Shown piece after piece: positions 47,701-56,851 of a stretch of DNA of 64,000 bases. This stretch comes from Tenacibaculum sp. SG-28 (GTDB lineage: Bacteria; Bacteroidota; Bacteroidia; Flavobacteriales; Flavobacteriaceae): NCBI RefSeq assembly GCF_002954385.1, contig NZ_MQVY01000003.1, forward strand, positions 83,420 through 147,419. Reading direction: 5' to 3'. How positions within the stretch are numbered: the first letter of the stretch is position 1; every line of letters starts with the position of its first letter. Under the pieces are notes generated by a model. That model had not been told where the DNA came from, searched no databases, and saw nothing but the letters and a program-made list of their open reading frames with translations. Made by a program: the position numbers and the translations under genes.

Positions 47701-48148
47701 CGATTTTACTAAAGGTGAAGTTAGCTACAAACTGAGAAATCTTTCCACAGGGATGCACACCTTAAAAATAAAAGCTTGGGACACCTACAATAATTCATCC
47801 GAAACCTCGTTAAGCTTTATGGTTGTTAGCGATGCTACCTTAAGCCTAACAAACGTGTTAAACTACCCCAACCCGTTTGTAAATTACACGGAGTTTTGGT
47901 TTAACCACAATAGGCCCAATGAACCGTTAGAAGTTCAGGTACAAGTTTTTACCGTGGCAGGAAAATTAGTAAAAACCCTCAATCAATTGGTAGAAACTAC
48001 GGGTAATTTATCGCGAGAAATTCAATGGAACGGTTTAGACGATTTTGGGAATAAACTGGCCAAAGGAGTTTATGTGTACAAGCTAAGTGTGCGGTCTAAC
48101 ACCACCAATATCGTTGCTGAAAAGTATGAAAAACTGGTCATTTTATAA
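44759..48148 (+). CDS. porU: Type IX secretion C-terminal signal peptidase PorU
   Basis: 1129 residues from ATG 44759 (MIKKYSSLFCLLFASVVLSQ signal); a longer start at 44711 adds a basic segment before the signal. The gingipain-like C25 peptidase domain has the catalytic histidine in NYFGHGGEDG (about 641) and cysteine in TVTCEFSRFD (about 676). The C-terminus (VLNYPNPFVNYTEFWFNH ... KLAKGVYVYKLSV) is itself a type IX sorting-like domain. PorU cleaves C-terminal signals of secreted proteins and attaches them to A-LPS. porV follows. Confidence 0.93.
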   Translation: MIKKYSSLFCLLFASVVLSQSESVLSQGDWYKFSIDTTGVFKIDKAFLSQLGVNTSGLDPKKIKIYGNGGKMLPQKISDTRAEDLQECAIYVSGEQDGRFDNEDYLLFYGVGPHDWKVTPATGVVAHRQNIYSDTAYYFLTIGDTNGKRINTYTAPSQPSTTTISTYNDYIFYEKEAINLFAVGRKWFGEDFNFENVQNFRIPFPKQEANSALTVRVSGVTISSLNSTMSVTANGTNITTLNFPPVSGSGISSLAIQRIGEGRLNSNASDYVEVSISYNNNGLPSARAYLDYIEIIGTKQLLATGKQFGFRSFTAINSGEIVSYSIQNPDNIDQVWRVTNAIEPQQIANNTSGGDFRFAADSNTLEEFVVVNYSDTYQPTAVNSGKIENQNLHNLSDIQYLIITDQSLVTQANRLAVYHSQNSNLSTQVVTLDQIYNEFASGVPDITGIRDFIKHLNNNSTGNKALRYVCFFGDSSYDYKDRITDNNNLVPTYHAAQSFDLVNSYVTDDYFVMLDDEDGEMLTSDAINIASGRIPVTTALEAKEVVDKILSYYDTNSFGDWRNTVTLLADDIDVVSDKSLQTGLEGVADSIKKYQPIFNVRKIYADAYKQENSSGGERYPEVNTALNNAVETGTLVFNYFGHGGEDGLGEERYLETPQIEAFNNPNTLPLFITVTCEFSRFDNPLRETAGERLFLNRNGGAVSMITTTRDVFISTGEQFNKNLSQYVLAFDNNSSSIAENLVKAKNTTSSAQKFFIYFFGDPAMRLAIPEPNIRITKMNGVDISQSIDTLKALSRVSFSGTVTDTNNAVLNNFNGKLSTIIFDKSIDKQTLDNDGFGVINTFDTQESKLFRGQASVSNGQFTFEFIVPKDIKIAYGTGKISMYASNNSTDKGGANFDIVVGGINENAPEDNTGPEISAFLNDLSFVDGGNTNSSPNLIVKLADQSGINTSITAVDHDIVAILDDNAAEPIILNDFYQTELDDFTKGEVSYKLRNLSTGMHTLKIKAWDTYNNSSETSLSFMVVSDATLSLTNVLNYPNPFVNYTEFWFNHNRPNEPLEVQVQVFTVAGKLVKTLNQLVETTGNLSREIQWNGLDDFGNKLAKGVYVYKLSVRSNTTNIVAEKYEKLVIL

Positions 48149-48163
48149 TCATTTTTAAAAGTA

Positions 48164-48171
48164 TATATTTG
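48164..48171 (+). promoter_or_regulatory. -7 element TATATTTG before porV
   Basis: A perfect TAnnTTTG lies 25 bases before the ATG at 48196 and just after the porU stop. No TTG is found at -33. It supports the start at 48196 over the longer frame from 48169, which overlaps the motif. Confidence 0.5.
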
Positions 48172-48195
48172 CAAACGTCAACAATAAAACCTTAC

Positions 48196-49272
48196 ATGAA
48201 AAAATTAACGTCCCTTCTGTTATTTTTAAGTATCTCCTTCAATGCCAAGGCACAACAGGGAATTACTACCGCTATGCCATTTTTACTTATTACCACCGAT
48301 GCTCGCGCCGGAGGTATGGGTGATATCGGAGTCGGAACCTCGTCGGATGCCTATGCTATTTTTCACAACCCGGCCAAAACAGCTTTTAACGAAAACCAAA
48401 TTAGTATTGGTTTAAATTATACTCCTTGGTTACGGAACCTTACCGATGATATTTTTGTCGGAAATTTATCCTATGTCAATCGTTTTAAAGAAAACGCAGC
48501 TTGGGGAGTAGACATCAAATATTTTTCTTTAGGAGAAATAGAACTTACCAGTGATGTTGCCCAAAATTTAGGATATGAAAATCCAAATGAATTTGCAATC
48601 ACAGGAATTTACTCTTTAAAATTAAGTGAAACCTTCTCTATGGGAGTTGGTTTGAAATATATAAACTCTAACTTAGACGTAGACAATACTTTAAAAGCAG
48701 TGAACTCTTTTGGTGTAGACGTATCGGCGTATTATCGCTCGGAAGAAGACAATTACGGTACTTTTAATGGACGATACCGCTTTGGAGTAAACATAACCAA
48801 TATAGGACCCAAAGTAAGCTATACTCCGGGCACCGAAAACTTCATTCCGACCAACCTTAAATTGGGTGGTGGTTTTGATTTTATCTTCGACGATTACAAC
48901 CTCTTAGGCTTAAACCTAGAGTTTACCAAATTACTGGTTCCTTCCGATCCTAATTCTACCAAAGGATGGTTTGAAGGCATGTTTACTTCTTTGGGAGATC
49001 GCAGTTTTAGCGAAGAAATGCAAGAAATCACTTGGGCCTTAGGCGCAGAGTATCTGTACAATGAAGCTTTTGCATTACGTGCTGGATATTTTCACGAAAG
49101 CGAAAACAAAGGAAACAGACAATATTTTACCTTGGGTGCTGGTTTTAAAGCGCGTTCTTTTTCTCTAGACCTTTCTTATTTAATGAATACTTCAGACGTA
49201 AACAATCCGTTAGAAAACACCTTACGTTTCTCTCTAGCCTTTGACTTAGGAGAAATTTACGACGATTACTAG
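48196..49272 (+). CDS. porV: Type IX secretion outer-membrane protein PorV
   Basis: 358 residues with signal peptide MKKLTSLLLFLSISFNAKAQ. It is a FadL-like beta-barrel: PFLLITTDARAGGMGDIGVGTSSDAYAIFHNPAK is the family signature after the signal. PorV shuttles cargo from the translocon to PorU in the attachment complex. Placed right after porU, as expected in this family. Confidence 0.94.
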   Translation: MKKLTSLLLFLSISFNAKAQQGITTAMPFLLITTDARAGGMGDIGVGTSSDAYAIFHNPAKTAFNENQISIGLNYTPWLRNLTDDIFVGNLSYVNRFKENAAWGVDIKYFSLGEIELTSDVAQNLGYENPNEFAITGIYSLKLSETFSMGVGLKYINSNLDVDNTLKAVNSFGVDVSAYYRSEEDNYGTFNGRYRFGVNITNIGPKVSYTPGTENFIPTNLKLGGGFDFIFDDYNLLGLNLEFTKLLVPSDPNSTKGWFEGMFTSLGDRSFSEEMQEITWALGAEYLYNEAFALRAGYFHESENKGNRQYFTLGAGFKARSFSLDLSYLMNTSDVNNPLENTLRFSLAFDLGEIYDDY

Positions 49273-49306
49273 TATTGTTTTTTTCGTAAATTAGCCATAG
49301 AAATAT

Positions 49307-49333
49307 AAAGCTGTCATTTTTGGCGGCTTTTTT
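49307..49333 (+). terminator. Intrinsic terminator after porV
   Basis: AAAGCTGTC pairs with GGCGGCTTT (49307-49315 and 49322-49330, two G-T pairs) with a 6-base loop, and T6 spans the end of the stem. Confidence 0.75.
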
Positions 49334-49349
49334 CGACTTGATATTATTT

Positions 49350-49831
49350 ATGGAAAAATTACTATTTCAACGGCTGCCACAGTTTACGAAACAATGTCGG
49401 AGCTTTCTGCAGAAGACATTCAGCTCATGAAGCAAGCTATTGCAGCTAGAGATCTTGCCTATGCCCCCTACTCTAAGTTTAGTGTAGGTGCTGCTCTTTT
49501 ACTAGATAACGGCACCATAATCACAGGTAATAATCAAGAAAATGCTGCCTACCCGTCAGGTATGTGTGCAGAGCGAGTTGCTATATGGAAAGCGGGTTCA
49601 GAGCACCCAAACATGGTCGTTAAAAAAATAGCCATCACTGCCTCTTCAAGTACAAGTACCGTAGACAAACCCGTGGGGCCATGTGGCGCCTGCAGACAAA
49701 CCCTTTCTGAATATGAAATCAATCAAAAAGAACCAATAACCCTGATTTTTATGGGGGAAGTTGGAAAAATTGTAAAAATTAAATCGCTGTTATCCCTACT
49801 TCCATTTTCCTTTGATAGCTCATATCTATAA
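49350..49831 (+). CDS. cdd: Cytidine deaminase (apparent frameshift at 49354-49358)
   Basis: The frame from ATG 49394 gives 145 residues but lacks the usual first strand. ATG 49350 followed by GGAAAAATT is out of frame by one; with one more A the protein starts MEKITISTAATVYETMSELS, which is family-typical, and has 160 residues. The zinc site is complete: CAE (C73, E75 in corrected numbering) and PCGAC (C112, C115). It deaminates cytidine and deoxycytidine to uridines in salvage. Confidence 0.88.
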
Positions 49832-49854
49832 AAAACAAGAGTTTTTTTTATCAT

Positions 49855-49875
49855 AATCGTAAAAATTTTACGATT
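49855..49875. other. Perfect inverted repeat, 10 bp arms
   Basis: AATCGTAAAA and TTTTACGATT flank a single A. With almost no loop it is a poor hairpin but a good dyad. It lies 70 bases before the KAS III gene and 24 after the cdd stop; it could be an operator or a weak terminator. Function unknown. Confidence 0.4.
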
Positions 49876-49944
49876 CTTTTGGAAGTTCCCGTTCTTGTAA
49901 ATTTAAATCCTTTTATTTATGGGATGTAATATGAGAAATCCCTT

Positions 49945-51009
49945 ATGATGAATGCAGTAATAACAGGCACAGGTACCTATATCCCTCCAGTTACCAAAGT
50001 AAACGACCAATTTAATACAAATACCTTTTTACATACTAATGGAGTCGCTTTTGAAAATGAAAATCCGGTAATTATTGAAAAATTCAAATCGATAACTGGT
50101 ATTGAGGAACGTCGGTATGCGATTTCCGATCACCTTGCCTCCGACCTTGGTTTTTTCGCTGCGCAAAAGGCCATTGAAGATGCTAAAATCGATAAAGAAA
50201 TTATAGACTATATCATATTTGCGCACAATTTTGGGGATGTGCGGCACCAAACTACCCAAACCGATATTTTACCGAGTTTAGGAACACGAGTGAAGCATTT
50301 ACTTCAGATAGACAACCCAAATTGTATTGCATACGATATCCTTTTTGGTTGCCCTGGCTGGGTACAGGGCGTAATCCAGGCACAGGCTTTTATTCAAGCT
50401 GGTATTGCTCAAAAAGTATTGGTTATTGGCGGAGAAACACTCTCGAGAGTTATAGACCACCACGATAGAGATAGCATGATCTACAGCGATGGTGCGGGTG
50501 CCTGCATCGTAGAGGCAAAAAAAACTTCGTCTAAGGGTATTCTTAGTCATGCATCCCAGACCTTTGCGAAAGAGGAAGCTTACCATTTATTTTTTGGAAA
50601 ATCATACAACCTCGCTTTAGATCAAGATACCAGATATATCAAAATGCATGGTCGTAAAATATACGAATTCGCTCTAAATAAGGTACCCATGGCCATGAAA
50701 ACTGCGCTAGATAAAAGCGGTGTTCCTGTGGCAAAGCTAAAGAAAATACTCATCCATCAGGCTAATGAAAAAATGGACGAAGCGATAATTAAGCGTTTTT
50801 ATCGTCTCTACAAAAAACCAATTCCGGAGAATATTATGCCTATGAGCATTGGAAAACTAGGGAACAGCTCCGTAGCAACGGTGCCGACCCTTCTCGATTT
50901 AATTCTCAAGGGAAAACTTCCAAACCATGAAATTGAAAAGGGCGATGTAATTATGCTTGCTTCGGTTGGTGCCGGAATGAATATAAATGCCATTATCTAT
51001 CAATATTAA
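49945..51009 (+). CDS. 3-oxoacyl-ACP synthase III (FabH-like)
   Basis: 354 residues of the thiolase fold with the KAS III catalytic triad visible: Cys136 in DILFGCPGWVQG, His271 in ILIHQANEK and Asn307 in KLGNSSVAT. It condenses an acyl-CoA starter with malonyl-ACP. The sequence is longer than E. coli FabH (317), and no fab genes are next to it, so it may act in branched or special lipid synthesis rather than as the main FabH. Confidence 0.88.
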   Translation: MMNAVITGTGTYIPPVTKVNDQFNTNTFLHTNGVAFENENPVIIEKFKSITGIEERRYAISDHLASDLGFFAAQKAIEDAKIDKEIIDYIIFAHNFGDVRHQTTQTDILPSLGTRVKHLLQIDNPNCIAYDILFGCPGWVQGVIQAQAFIQAGIAQKVLVIGGETLSRVIDHHDRDSMIYSDGAGACIVEAKKTSSKGILSHASQTFAKEEAYHLFFGKSYNLALDQDTRYIKMHGRKIYEFALNKVPMAMKTALDKSGVPVAKLKKILIHQANEKMDEAIIKRFYRLYKKPIPENIMPMSIGKLGNSSVATVPTLLDLILKGKLPNHEIEKGDVIMLASVGAGMNINAIIYQY

Positions 51010-51065
51010 TCAAAAAATAAAGCTACAAAATAGGAAAATCTAAAATCTAAATATTATTTTTGCGG

Positions 51066-52601
51066 ATGCAACAACACCACGTACTTATAATAGATTTCGG
51101 ATCGCAATACACGCAATTAATTGCGCGCCGTGTAAGAGAATTAAACATTTATTGTGAAATTCATCCATTCCATAAAATCCCTAAAAACCTAAACGATTTT
51201 AAAGCGGTAATTCTTTCGGGAAGTCCTTCTTCCGTAAGAGCAGAAGAAGCACCACACCCCGACCTAACGGAAATTAGAGGGAAAAAACCGATGCTAGCTG
51301 TTTGCTATGGAGCGCAATATCTCGCCCATTTTTCGGGAGGTTTGGTAGCACCTTCTAATACCAGAGAGTATGGAAGAGCTAACCTTTCATACATCAAAGA
51401 TAACGAACCTTTCTTTGCTGCCATAAACACCGGAAGTCAAGTATGGATGAGCCATTCTGATACTATTAAAGAATTACCAACCAATGCGGTACTTTTAGCA
51501 AGTACACATGATGTGGCCAATGCTGCCTATAAAATTGAGGGAGAGACTACCTATGCCATACAATTTCACCCAGAGGTTTATCATTCTACCGATGGCAAAC
51601 AACTACTAGAGAACTTTTTAGTAAACATCGCTGGAATTACACAAAACTGGACACCGGCCTCTTTTGTAGACGAAACAGTAAGTGGTTTGCGTGAAAAAAT
51701 TGGAAACGACAAAGTAGTTTTAGGCTTATCGGGTGGTGTAGACTCTACCGTTGCAGCAGTGCTACTGCACAAAGCAATTGGCAGTAATTTGCATTGTATT
51801 TTTGTAAACAATGGCTTGTTGCGTAAAAATGAATTTACCGATGTACTGCTACAATACGAAGGTATGGGGTTAAATGTGAAAGGAGTTGATGCTTCCTCTC
51901 GTTTTTTAGATGCCTTAGCAGGGTTATCCGACCCGGAAGCAAAACGCAAGGCAATTGGCAAGGTATTCATCGATGTTTTCGACGACGAAGCAAATCAAAT
52001 TAAAGATGCTAAATGGTTAGCACAAGGAACAATATACCCAGATGTAATCGAATCCGTATCGGTAAACGGAGGACCTTCGGCAACAATAAAAAGTCATCAT
52101 AATGTTGGTGGTTTACCCGATTTTATGAAATTAAAAGTGGTAGAGCCCTTACGTATGATTTTTAAAGATGAAGTACGACGTGTCGGTGCCTCTATGGGAA
52201 TTGATAAAGAATTATTAGGAAGACATCCTTTTCCGGGACCTGGTTTGGCCATTCGTATTCTCGGTGACATTACTGCCGAAAAAGTTCGTATCTTACAAGA
52301 AGTAGATGCCATCTTTATTCAAGGCTTAAAAGAAGACGGTCTCTACGATAGTGTTTGGCAGGCGGGAGCAATTTTACTACCTGTAAATTCTGTTGGTGTT
52401 ATGGGCGACGAGCGAACCTATGAAAAAGTAGTAGCATTGCGCGCTGTGGAAAGTACGGATGGTATGACAGCCGATTGGGTAAATTTACCCTATGCATTTT
52501 TACAAAAGACCTCTAATAAAATAATTAACAACGTTAAAGGCGTGAACAGAGTGGTTTACGACATCAGTTCAAAACCACCAGCAACAATTGAGTGGGAATA
52601 A
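51066..52601 (+). CDS. guaA: GMP synthase (glutamine-hydrolysing)
   Basis: 511 residues. The class I amidotransferase domain starts [22 protein letters not shown], with the nucleophile cysteine in [14 protein letters not shown], followed by the ATP-pyrophosphatase domain with [16 protein letters not shown] and the dimerisation domain ending [12 protein letters not shown]. It turns XMP into GMP. I use ATG 51066; a TTG two codons upstream is in frame but unlikely. Confidence 0.96.
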   Translation: MQQHHVLIIDFGSQYTQLIARRVRELNIYCEIHPFHKIPKNLNDFKAVILSGSPSSVRAEEAPHPDLTEIRGKKPMLAVCYGAQYLAHFSGGLVAPSNTREYGRANLSYIKDNEPFFAAINTGSQVWMSHSDTIKELPTNAVLLASTHDVANAAYKIEGETTYAIQFHPEVYHSTDGKQLLENFLVNIAGITQNWTPASFVDETVSGLREKIGNDKVVLGLSGGVDSTVAAVLLHKAIGSNLHCIFVNNGLLRKNEFTDVLLQYEGMGLNVKGVDASSRFLDALAGLSDPEAKRKAIGKVFIDVFDDEANQIKDAKWLAQGTIYPDVIESVSVNGGPSATIKSHHNVGGLPDFMKLKVVEPLRMIFKDEVRRVGASMGIDKELLGRHPFPGPGLAIRILGDITAEKVRILQEVDAIFIQGLKEDGLYDSVWQAGAILLPVNSVGVMGDERTYEKVVALRAVESTDGMTADWVNLPYAFLQKTSNKIINNVKGVNRVVYDISSKPPATIEWE

Positions 52602-52641
52602 CGTTGTATTTCTAATTGGTTACATTAACAGGAGAAAATAC

Positions 52642-54486
52642 ATGAGAAAATTACAGTTTTTAATCGTAGCAGGAGTTTTATCTTTTACCATATCGTGCGG
52701 ACAACAAAAGCGATATATATCCTATAAAGTACAAGAAGGCGAAACCATAGCAGAGATTGCCAAGCGTTTGCAGATTTCTGAGGGTGATTTGCTACGTTTG
52801 AATCCGGATATAAACGCATCCTTAGAAGGTAACTATGTAATTGTAATTCCAAATCCTGCCATTGCGAAAAGTAATTTAGGAGATGAACCAAGCTATGCTG
52901 TGGTTACTCCTGATGAAAAAGACACAAAAGGGCAAGTAGAGTCTACTGACGAAGATGCTACTTCTACAGAGGAAGAAGAAGTATATGAAACTACCGTTAT
53001 TACCAATTACGAAACTCATGAAGTGCAAGCCGGAGAAACGGTTTATCGAATTACCAAAATGTATGGTATTTCTAAAACCGATTTAATGGCCTTAAACCCA
53101 GAATATCCTGGTATTAAAAGTAACACATTAAGTATTGGACAGGTTCTAAAAGTAAAGGCGAATCGGGAAACGATAACGCTGAACAAAAAAGAAATTGTAG
53201 CACAATTTGTTACGCATGAAGTACAGCCAAAAGAGACGGTATACAGCATAACGCGTTTTTACAATATTAGCAAACCAGATCTTGTTGCGTTAAATCCGGA
53301 ATATCCAGAGATTCAGAACGACGCTATTTCCGCAGGACAATTGTTGAAAATAAAACGCAAAGACGCCGATAGTACAGATGAAAATCGTAGCTTTTATCAA
53401 GACGTAATAGCAGAAAACACATCTATTAATGTTGCCTTTTTATTGCCATTTAAAGCTACCGAATACGATACTTTAGCACCTGCTGCAATTTTCAAAAAAA
53501 ATACGCTAGCAAATATGGTTACTGACTTCTATCTAGGAGCTACCATCGCTATGGATTCGATTCGTACCCAAGGAATTTCAGTAAACGAATCGGTTTTTGA
53601 CACCGGAAATCGAGGAAATCAAGTAGAACGTATTCTAGCAGAAGATCGTTTGGATGCGGTAGATGTAGTTATCGGACCTTTTTATTCCGATAAAGTTAGC
53701 ATGGTTACCAAAAAAGTAGATGTGCCAGTTATTTTCCCTCATTTTTCGAGCAAGCAAAGTAATTTATCGTCGTCTAAATTAGTAAAAGCAGCGCCTGAAA
53801 AGAAAACCTATGCAGCTTACTTAACCGCATACCTAAAAGAGAATTACCAAGGCGAGACTATTTTTGTTGTAGGAGATAACAAAACCAATTCCAAAAGTAT
53901 CGGTAAGGAAATCGTTGCAGATCTTAAAAAACACGATTCTATTGGTGATATTCATGTTTTAAACCCCAAAGATGGGTATATTAAAAAGTCGCGTTTTACG
54001 GAAAAAATGAGTATCACACATCGCAACTGGATCATTATAACAGCAGAGAATGAGGTGGCAATTGCGGACGCTCTAAATAGCATGATTGGGCTTCCAGAAG
54101 GGGTTACGGTACAGGTTTTTGCAATTCATAAGAGTAAAGGATACGATAAAATAGACAACAACAAATTGGCTGCTATGGATTTCACCTATGTAGCACCTTA
54201 TTTTGCCGATGAGAACTCTCCAGAACTAAACGCCTTTTACAAAACCTACCGAGTGAAAAACAATGCCTTACCATCGGAATATGCCATTAGGGGTTTTGAT
54301 GTTACTTATGATATCTTAATGCGTATGGCTTCTGGAAATGAATTAAGTAGTACCTTTAAAGACGGTGTATCTTTCCGCTTAGAAAATAAATTTGACTACC
54401 GTAAAAAAATGTTTGGTGCAGCCACCAATACAGGATTATTTATCATCCAATACAACCCGGATTTGAGCTTGCGAAGACTGAAATAA
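52642..54486 (+). CDS. LysM-repeat lipoprotein with periplasmic-binding-protein-like domain
   Basis: 614 residues from ATG 52642, chosen because AGGAG at 52630-52634 lies 7 bases upstream and the protein then begins with a lipoprotein signal, VAGVLSFTISC. There are three LysM domains: YKVQEGETIAEIAKRLQIS, THEVQAGETVYRITKMYGIS and THEVQPKETVYSITRFYNIS. The rest (INVAFLLPFKATEYDTLAP ... VVIGPFYSDKVSMVTKK ... AIRGFDVTYDIL) resembles type 1 periplasmic binding proteins. It probably binds peptidoglycan; the ligand of the other domain is unknown. Confidence 0.88.
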   Translation: MRKLQFLIVAGVLSFTISCGQQKRYISYKVQEGETIAEIAKRLQISEGDLLRLNPDINASLEGNYVIVIPNPAIAKSNLGDEPSYAVVTPDEKDTKGQVESTDEDATSTEEEEVYETTVITNYETHEVQAGETVYRITKMYGISKTDLMALNPEYPGIKSNTLSIGQVLKVKANRETITLNKKEIVAQFVTHEVQPKETVYSITRFYNISKPDLVALNPEYPEIQNDAISAGQLLKIKRKDADSTDENRSFYQDVIAENTSINVAFLLPFKATEYDTLAPAAIFKKNTLANMVTDFYLGATIAMDSIRTQGISVNESVFDTGNRGNQVERILAEDRLDAVDVVIGPFYSDKVSMVTKKVDVPVIFPHFSSKQSNLSSSKLVKAAPEKKTYAAYLTAYLKENYQGETIFVVGDNKTNSKSIGKEIVADLKKHDSIGDIHVLNPKDGYIKKSRFTEKMSITHRNWIIITAENEVAIADALNSMIGLPEGVTVQVFAIHKSKGYDKIDNNKLAAMDFTYVAPYFADENSPELNAFYKTYRVKNNALPSEYAIRGFDVTYDILMRMASGNELSSTFKDGVSFRLENKFDYRKKMFGAATNTGLFIIQYNPDLSLRRLK

Positions 54487-54674
54487 GATAATTCTTATTA
54501 TGTGCTTTAATTGGTTGGGTATTCGTAATTGCATGTAGAATTACCGTTTTATATCTTTAATAATCTCTATATAAATAAGATTTTATAGTTAACTGAATCG
54601 AATAAAAGTTTATCTATATGCGTTCCTGTTACAATAGATTCCATACTTTATTGGTTGCTTATAAAAATTACTGT

Positions 54675-55724
54675 TTACTTCCCATACATGTCTTTGTAGT
54701 ATTGTTGGTAACTTCCGGAAGTTATGTTAAGAACCCATGCTTCATTGTTTAAGTACCATTGTACTGTTTTCTCGATTCCTTCTTGAAACTGTAAAGATGG
54801 CTCCCAACCTAGTTCATCCTTTAATTTAGACGAATCGATAGCATAACGATAATCGTGCCCGGGTCTATCATTAACATAGGTGATTAAATCTAAAGACTGG
54901 CCTTTTTTACGCCCTAAAAGTCTATCTACGGTACGAATTAAAACTTTTATTACATCTATATTTCTCCACTCGTTAAAACCTCCAATGTTGTAAGTATCTC
55001 CTCGTTTTCCTTTATGAAAAATAGTGTCTATAGCACGAGCATGATCTTCTACAAACAACCAATCTCGAATGTTTTCCCCTTTTCCATAGACTGGCAAAGG
55101 TTTATTACTAGAAATATTATGTATAAAAAGTGGAATTAATTTTTCTGGAAACTGATACGAACCATAGTTATTGGAACAGTTCGAAATCACTGTTGGTAAG
55201 CCATAGGTATCCTGGAAAGCTCTTACAAAATGATCGGAAGAAGCTTTTGAGGCGGAATATGGCGAATGTGGGTCATACGGAGTTGTTTCTGTAAAGAGCC
55301 CATCATCACCAAGAGTTCCATAAACCTCATCGGTGGAAACATGGTAAAATAATTTACCTGTAAAATTACCATCCCATTGCTGTTTAGCTGCCTCTAACAA
55401 ACTTAAGGTTCCCATAATATTGGTCTTCGCAAAGGAAAACGGATCTTTAATAGACCGATCCACATGCGATTCGGCTGCTAAATGTATCACAGCATCAATG
55501 CTAAACTCACTAAAGATCTTTACCATGTTCTGGTAATCACAAATATCTGCCTTTACAAAAGTATAATTCGGTTTATGCTCAATATCTTTTAAATTTGCCA
55601 GATTTCCTGCATAGGTGAGCACATCTAAATTAATAATGTTATAGTTTGGATAGTTATTCACAAACAAACGTACGACATGCGAACCAATAAACCCAGCACC
55701 TCCTGTTACCAAAATATTTTTCAT
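54675..55724 (-). CDS. rfbB: dTDP-glucose 4,6-dehydratase
   Basis: 349 residues, extended SDR. NAD-binding TGGAGFIGSHVVRLF is at 7-21, then LAAESHVDRSI, HVSTDEVYGTLG and the YSASKASSDH catalytic Tyr-Lys pair, as in RfbB/RmlB. It converts dTDP-glucose to dTDP-4-keto-6-deoxyglucose. It is the last gene of the minus-strand surface-sugar cluster; rfbC and rfbD are not adjacent. Confidence 0.95.
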   Translation of the reverse strand: MKNILVTGGAGFIGSHVVRLFVNNYPNYNIINLDVLTYAGNLANLKDIEHKPNYTFVKADICDYQNMVKIFSEFSIDAVIHLAAESHVDRSIKDPFSFAKTNIMGTLSLLEAAKQQWDGNFTGKLFYHVSTDEVYGTLGDDGLFTETTPYDPHSPYSASKASSDHFVRAFQDTYGLPTVISNCSNNYGSYQFPEKLIPLFIHNISSNKPLPVYGKGENIRDWLFVEDHARAIDTIFHKGKRGDTYNIGGFNEWRNIDVIKVLIRTVDRLLGRKKGQSLDLITYVNDRPGHDYRYAIDSSKLKDELGWEPSLQFQEGIEKTVQWYLNNEAWVLNITSGSYQQYYKDMYGK

Positions 55725-55822
55725 GGAATACTTTCTTCTTAACTAATACCTAAAACTATAAAAACAAACCTACGAAAAAAATAGAAGTAACACCGTAAAT
55801 AAAATTGTTTAAACAAAAACAT

Positions 55823-55915
55823 TCTCAGTTCAAGCTCGAGTCAAGAAAATGTCAGTTCGAGTGTTTCGACTACTGCTCAAGATAAACTCCGTCGAGAACA
55901 ACCCTTCGACTGACT
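55823..55915. repeat. Imperfect repeat element between rfbA and rfbB
   Basis: This non-coding stretch contains repeated TCAGTT, TTCGA and CTCGAG-like words (TCAGTTCAAG, GTCAGTTCGAG, TTCGAC, GTCGAGAAC, TTCGACTGAC) in both orientations, so it can fold on itself. Higher in G+C than its surroundings, it resembles the short dispersed intergenic TCGAG elements common in Flavobacteriaceae genomes. Only one copy is in this window. Confidence 0.45.
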
Positions 55916-55928
55916 TCATGATAATAGT

Positions 55929-56801
55929 TTACAAATACAAACGAGAAAGGTACTGTCCGTAATCACTTTTAAGTAAAGGTTTCGTGATTTTTTCTAGTTG
56001 TACTTTGTCAATATACCCCATGTTATAGGCTATTTCTTCCAAACACGCTACTTTTAAGCCTTGACGTTTTTCGATGGTTTCAATAAATTGCCCAGCCTCC
56101 ATTAAGGAGTCGTGTGTTCCGGTATCCAACCACGCAAAACCACGTCCCATTAGAGAAACTTTTAACCTGTTTTGTGTAAGATAGCTTTGGTTTACTGAAG
56201 TAATTTCTAACTCCCCTCTATTAGAAGGTTTTACTTTTTCTGCTATACCAACAACATCATTAGGATAAAAATACAGACCTACTACGGCATAATTTGAAGC
56301 GGGTACTTTTGGCTTTTCTTCGATAGAAATAGCATTTCCTTCTGTATCTAAAGAAACTACCCCATAGCGTTGTGGATCCTTTACCATATACCCAAAAATG
56401 GCAGCTTTTTGTTCTTCTTGTACTATCCGTATCGAATTTTGTAACATTTTTGAAAAGCCATGCCCATAAAAAATATTATCGCCAAGAATCAAACACACAT
56501 CATCATTACCAATAAATTCTTTCCCTATGATAAATGCCTGTGCTAAACCATCTGGTGTAGATTGTTCTTTAAAGTGTAAGGCAATTCCCAAATCGGAACC
56601 GTCTCCTAAAAGTTTTTTAAAATTTGGCAAATCTTGTGGCGTAGAAATAATTAAAATCTCCCGAATACCAGCCAGCATTAAAACCGATAAAGGGTAATAA
56701 ATCATGGGTTTGTCATAAATCGGTAATAACTGTTTAGAAACCCCTTTTGTTAAAGGGTAAAGCCTTGTTCCTGAACCGCCTGCTAAGATGATGCCTTTCA
56801 T
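55929..56801 (-). CDS. rfbA: Glucose-1-phosphate thymidylyltransferase
   Basis: 290 residues. It starts [18 protein letters not shown] with the nucleotide-binding GGSGTR and [42 protein letters not shown] and [10 protein letters not shown] are RmlA signatures. It makes dTDP-glucose for RfbB, which is encoded 204 bases downstream. Confidence 0.96.
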   Translation of the reverse strand: MKGIILAGGSGTRLYPLTKGVSKQLLPIYDKPMIYYPLSVLMLAGIREILIISTPQDLPNFKKLLGDGSDLGIALHFKEQSTPDGLAQAFIIGKEFIGNDDVCLILGDNIFYGHGFSKMLQNSIRIVQEEQKAAIFGYMVKDPQRYGVVSLDTEGNAISIEEKPKVPASNYAVVGLYFYPNDVVGIAEKVKPSNRGELEITSVNQSYLTQNRLKVSLMGRGFAWLDTGTHDSLMEAGQFIETIEKRQGLKVACLEEIAYNMGYIDKVQLEKITKPLLKSDYGQYLSRLYL

Positions 56802-56851
56802 AAATTATCTATAGAGTTCTAAAGTTAACCAAATAAGTTAGATTTATATAA

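Noticed and set aside
51055..51062. TATTTTTG as a promoter for guaA
   Set aside because: It is only 3 bases from the ATG, leaving no leader, and there is no TTG at -33; probably chance in AT-rich DNA.
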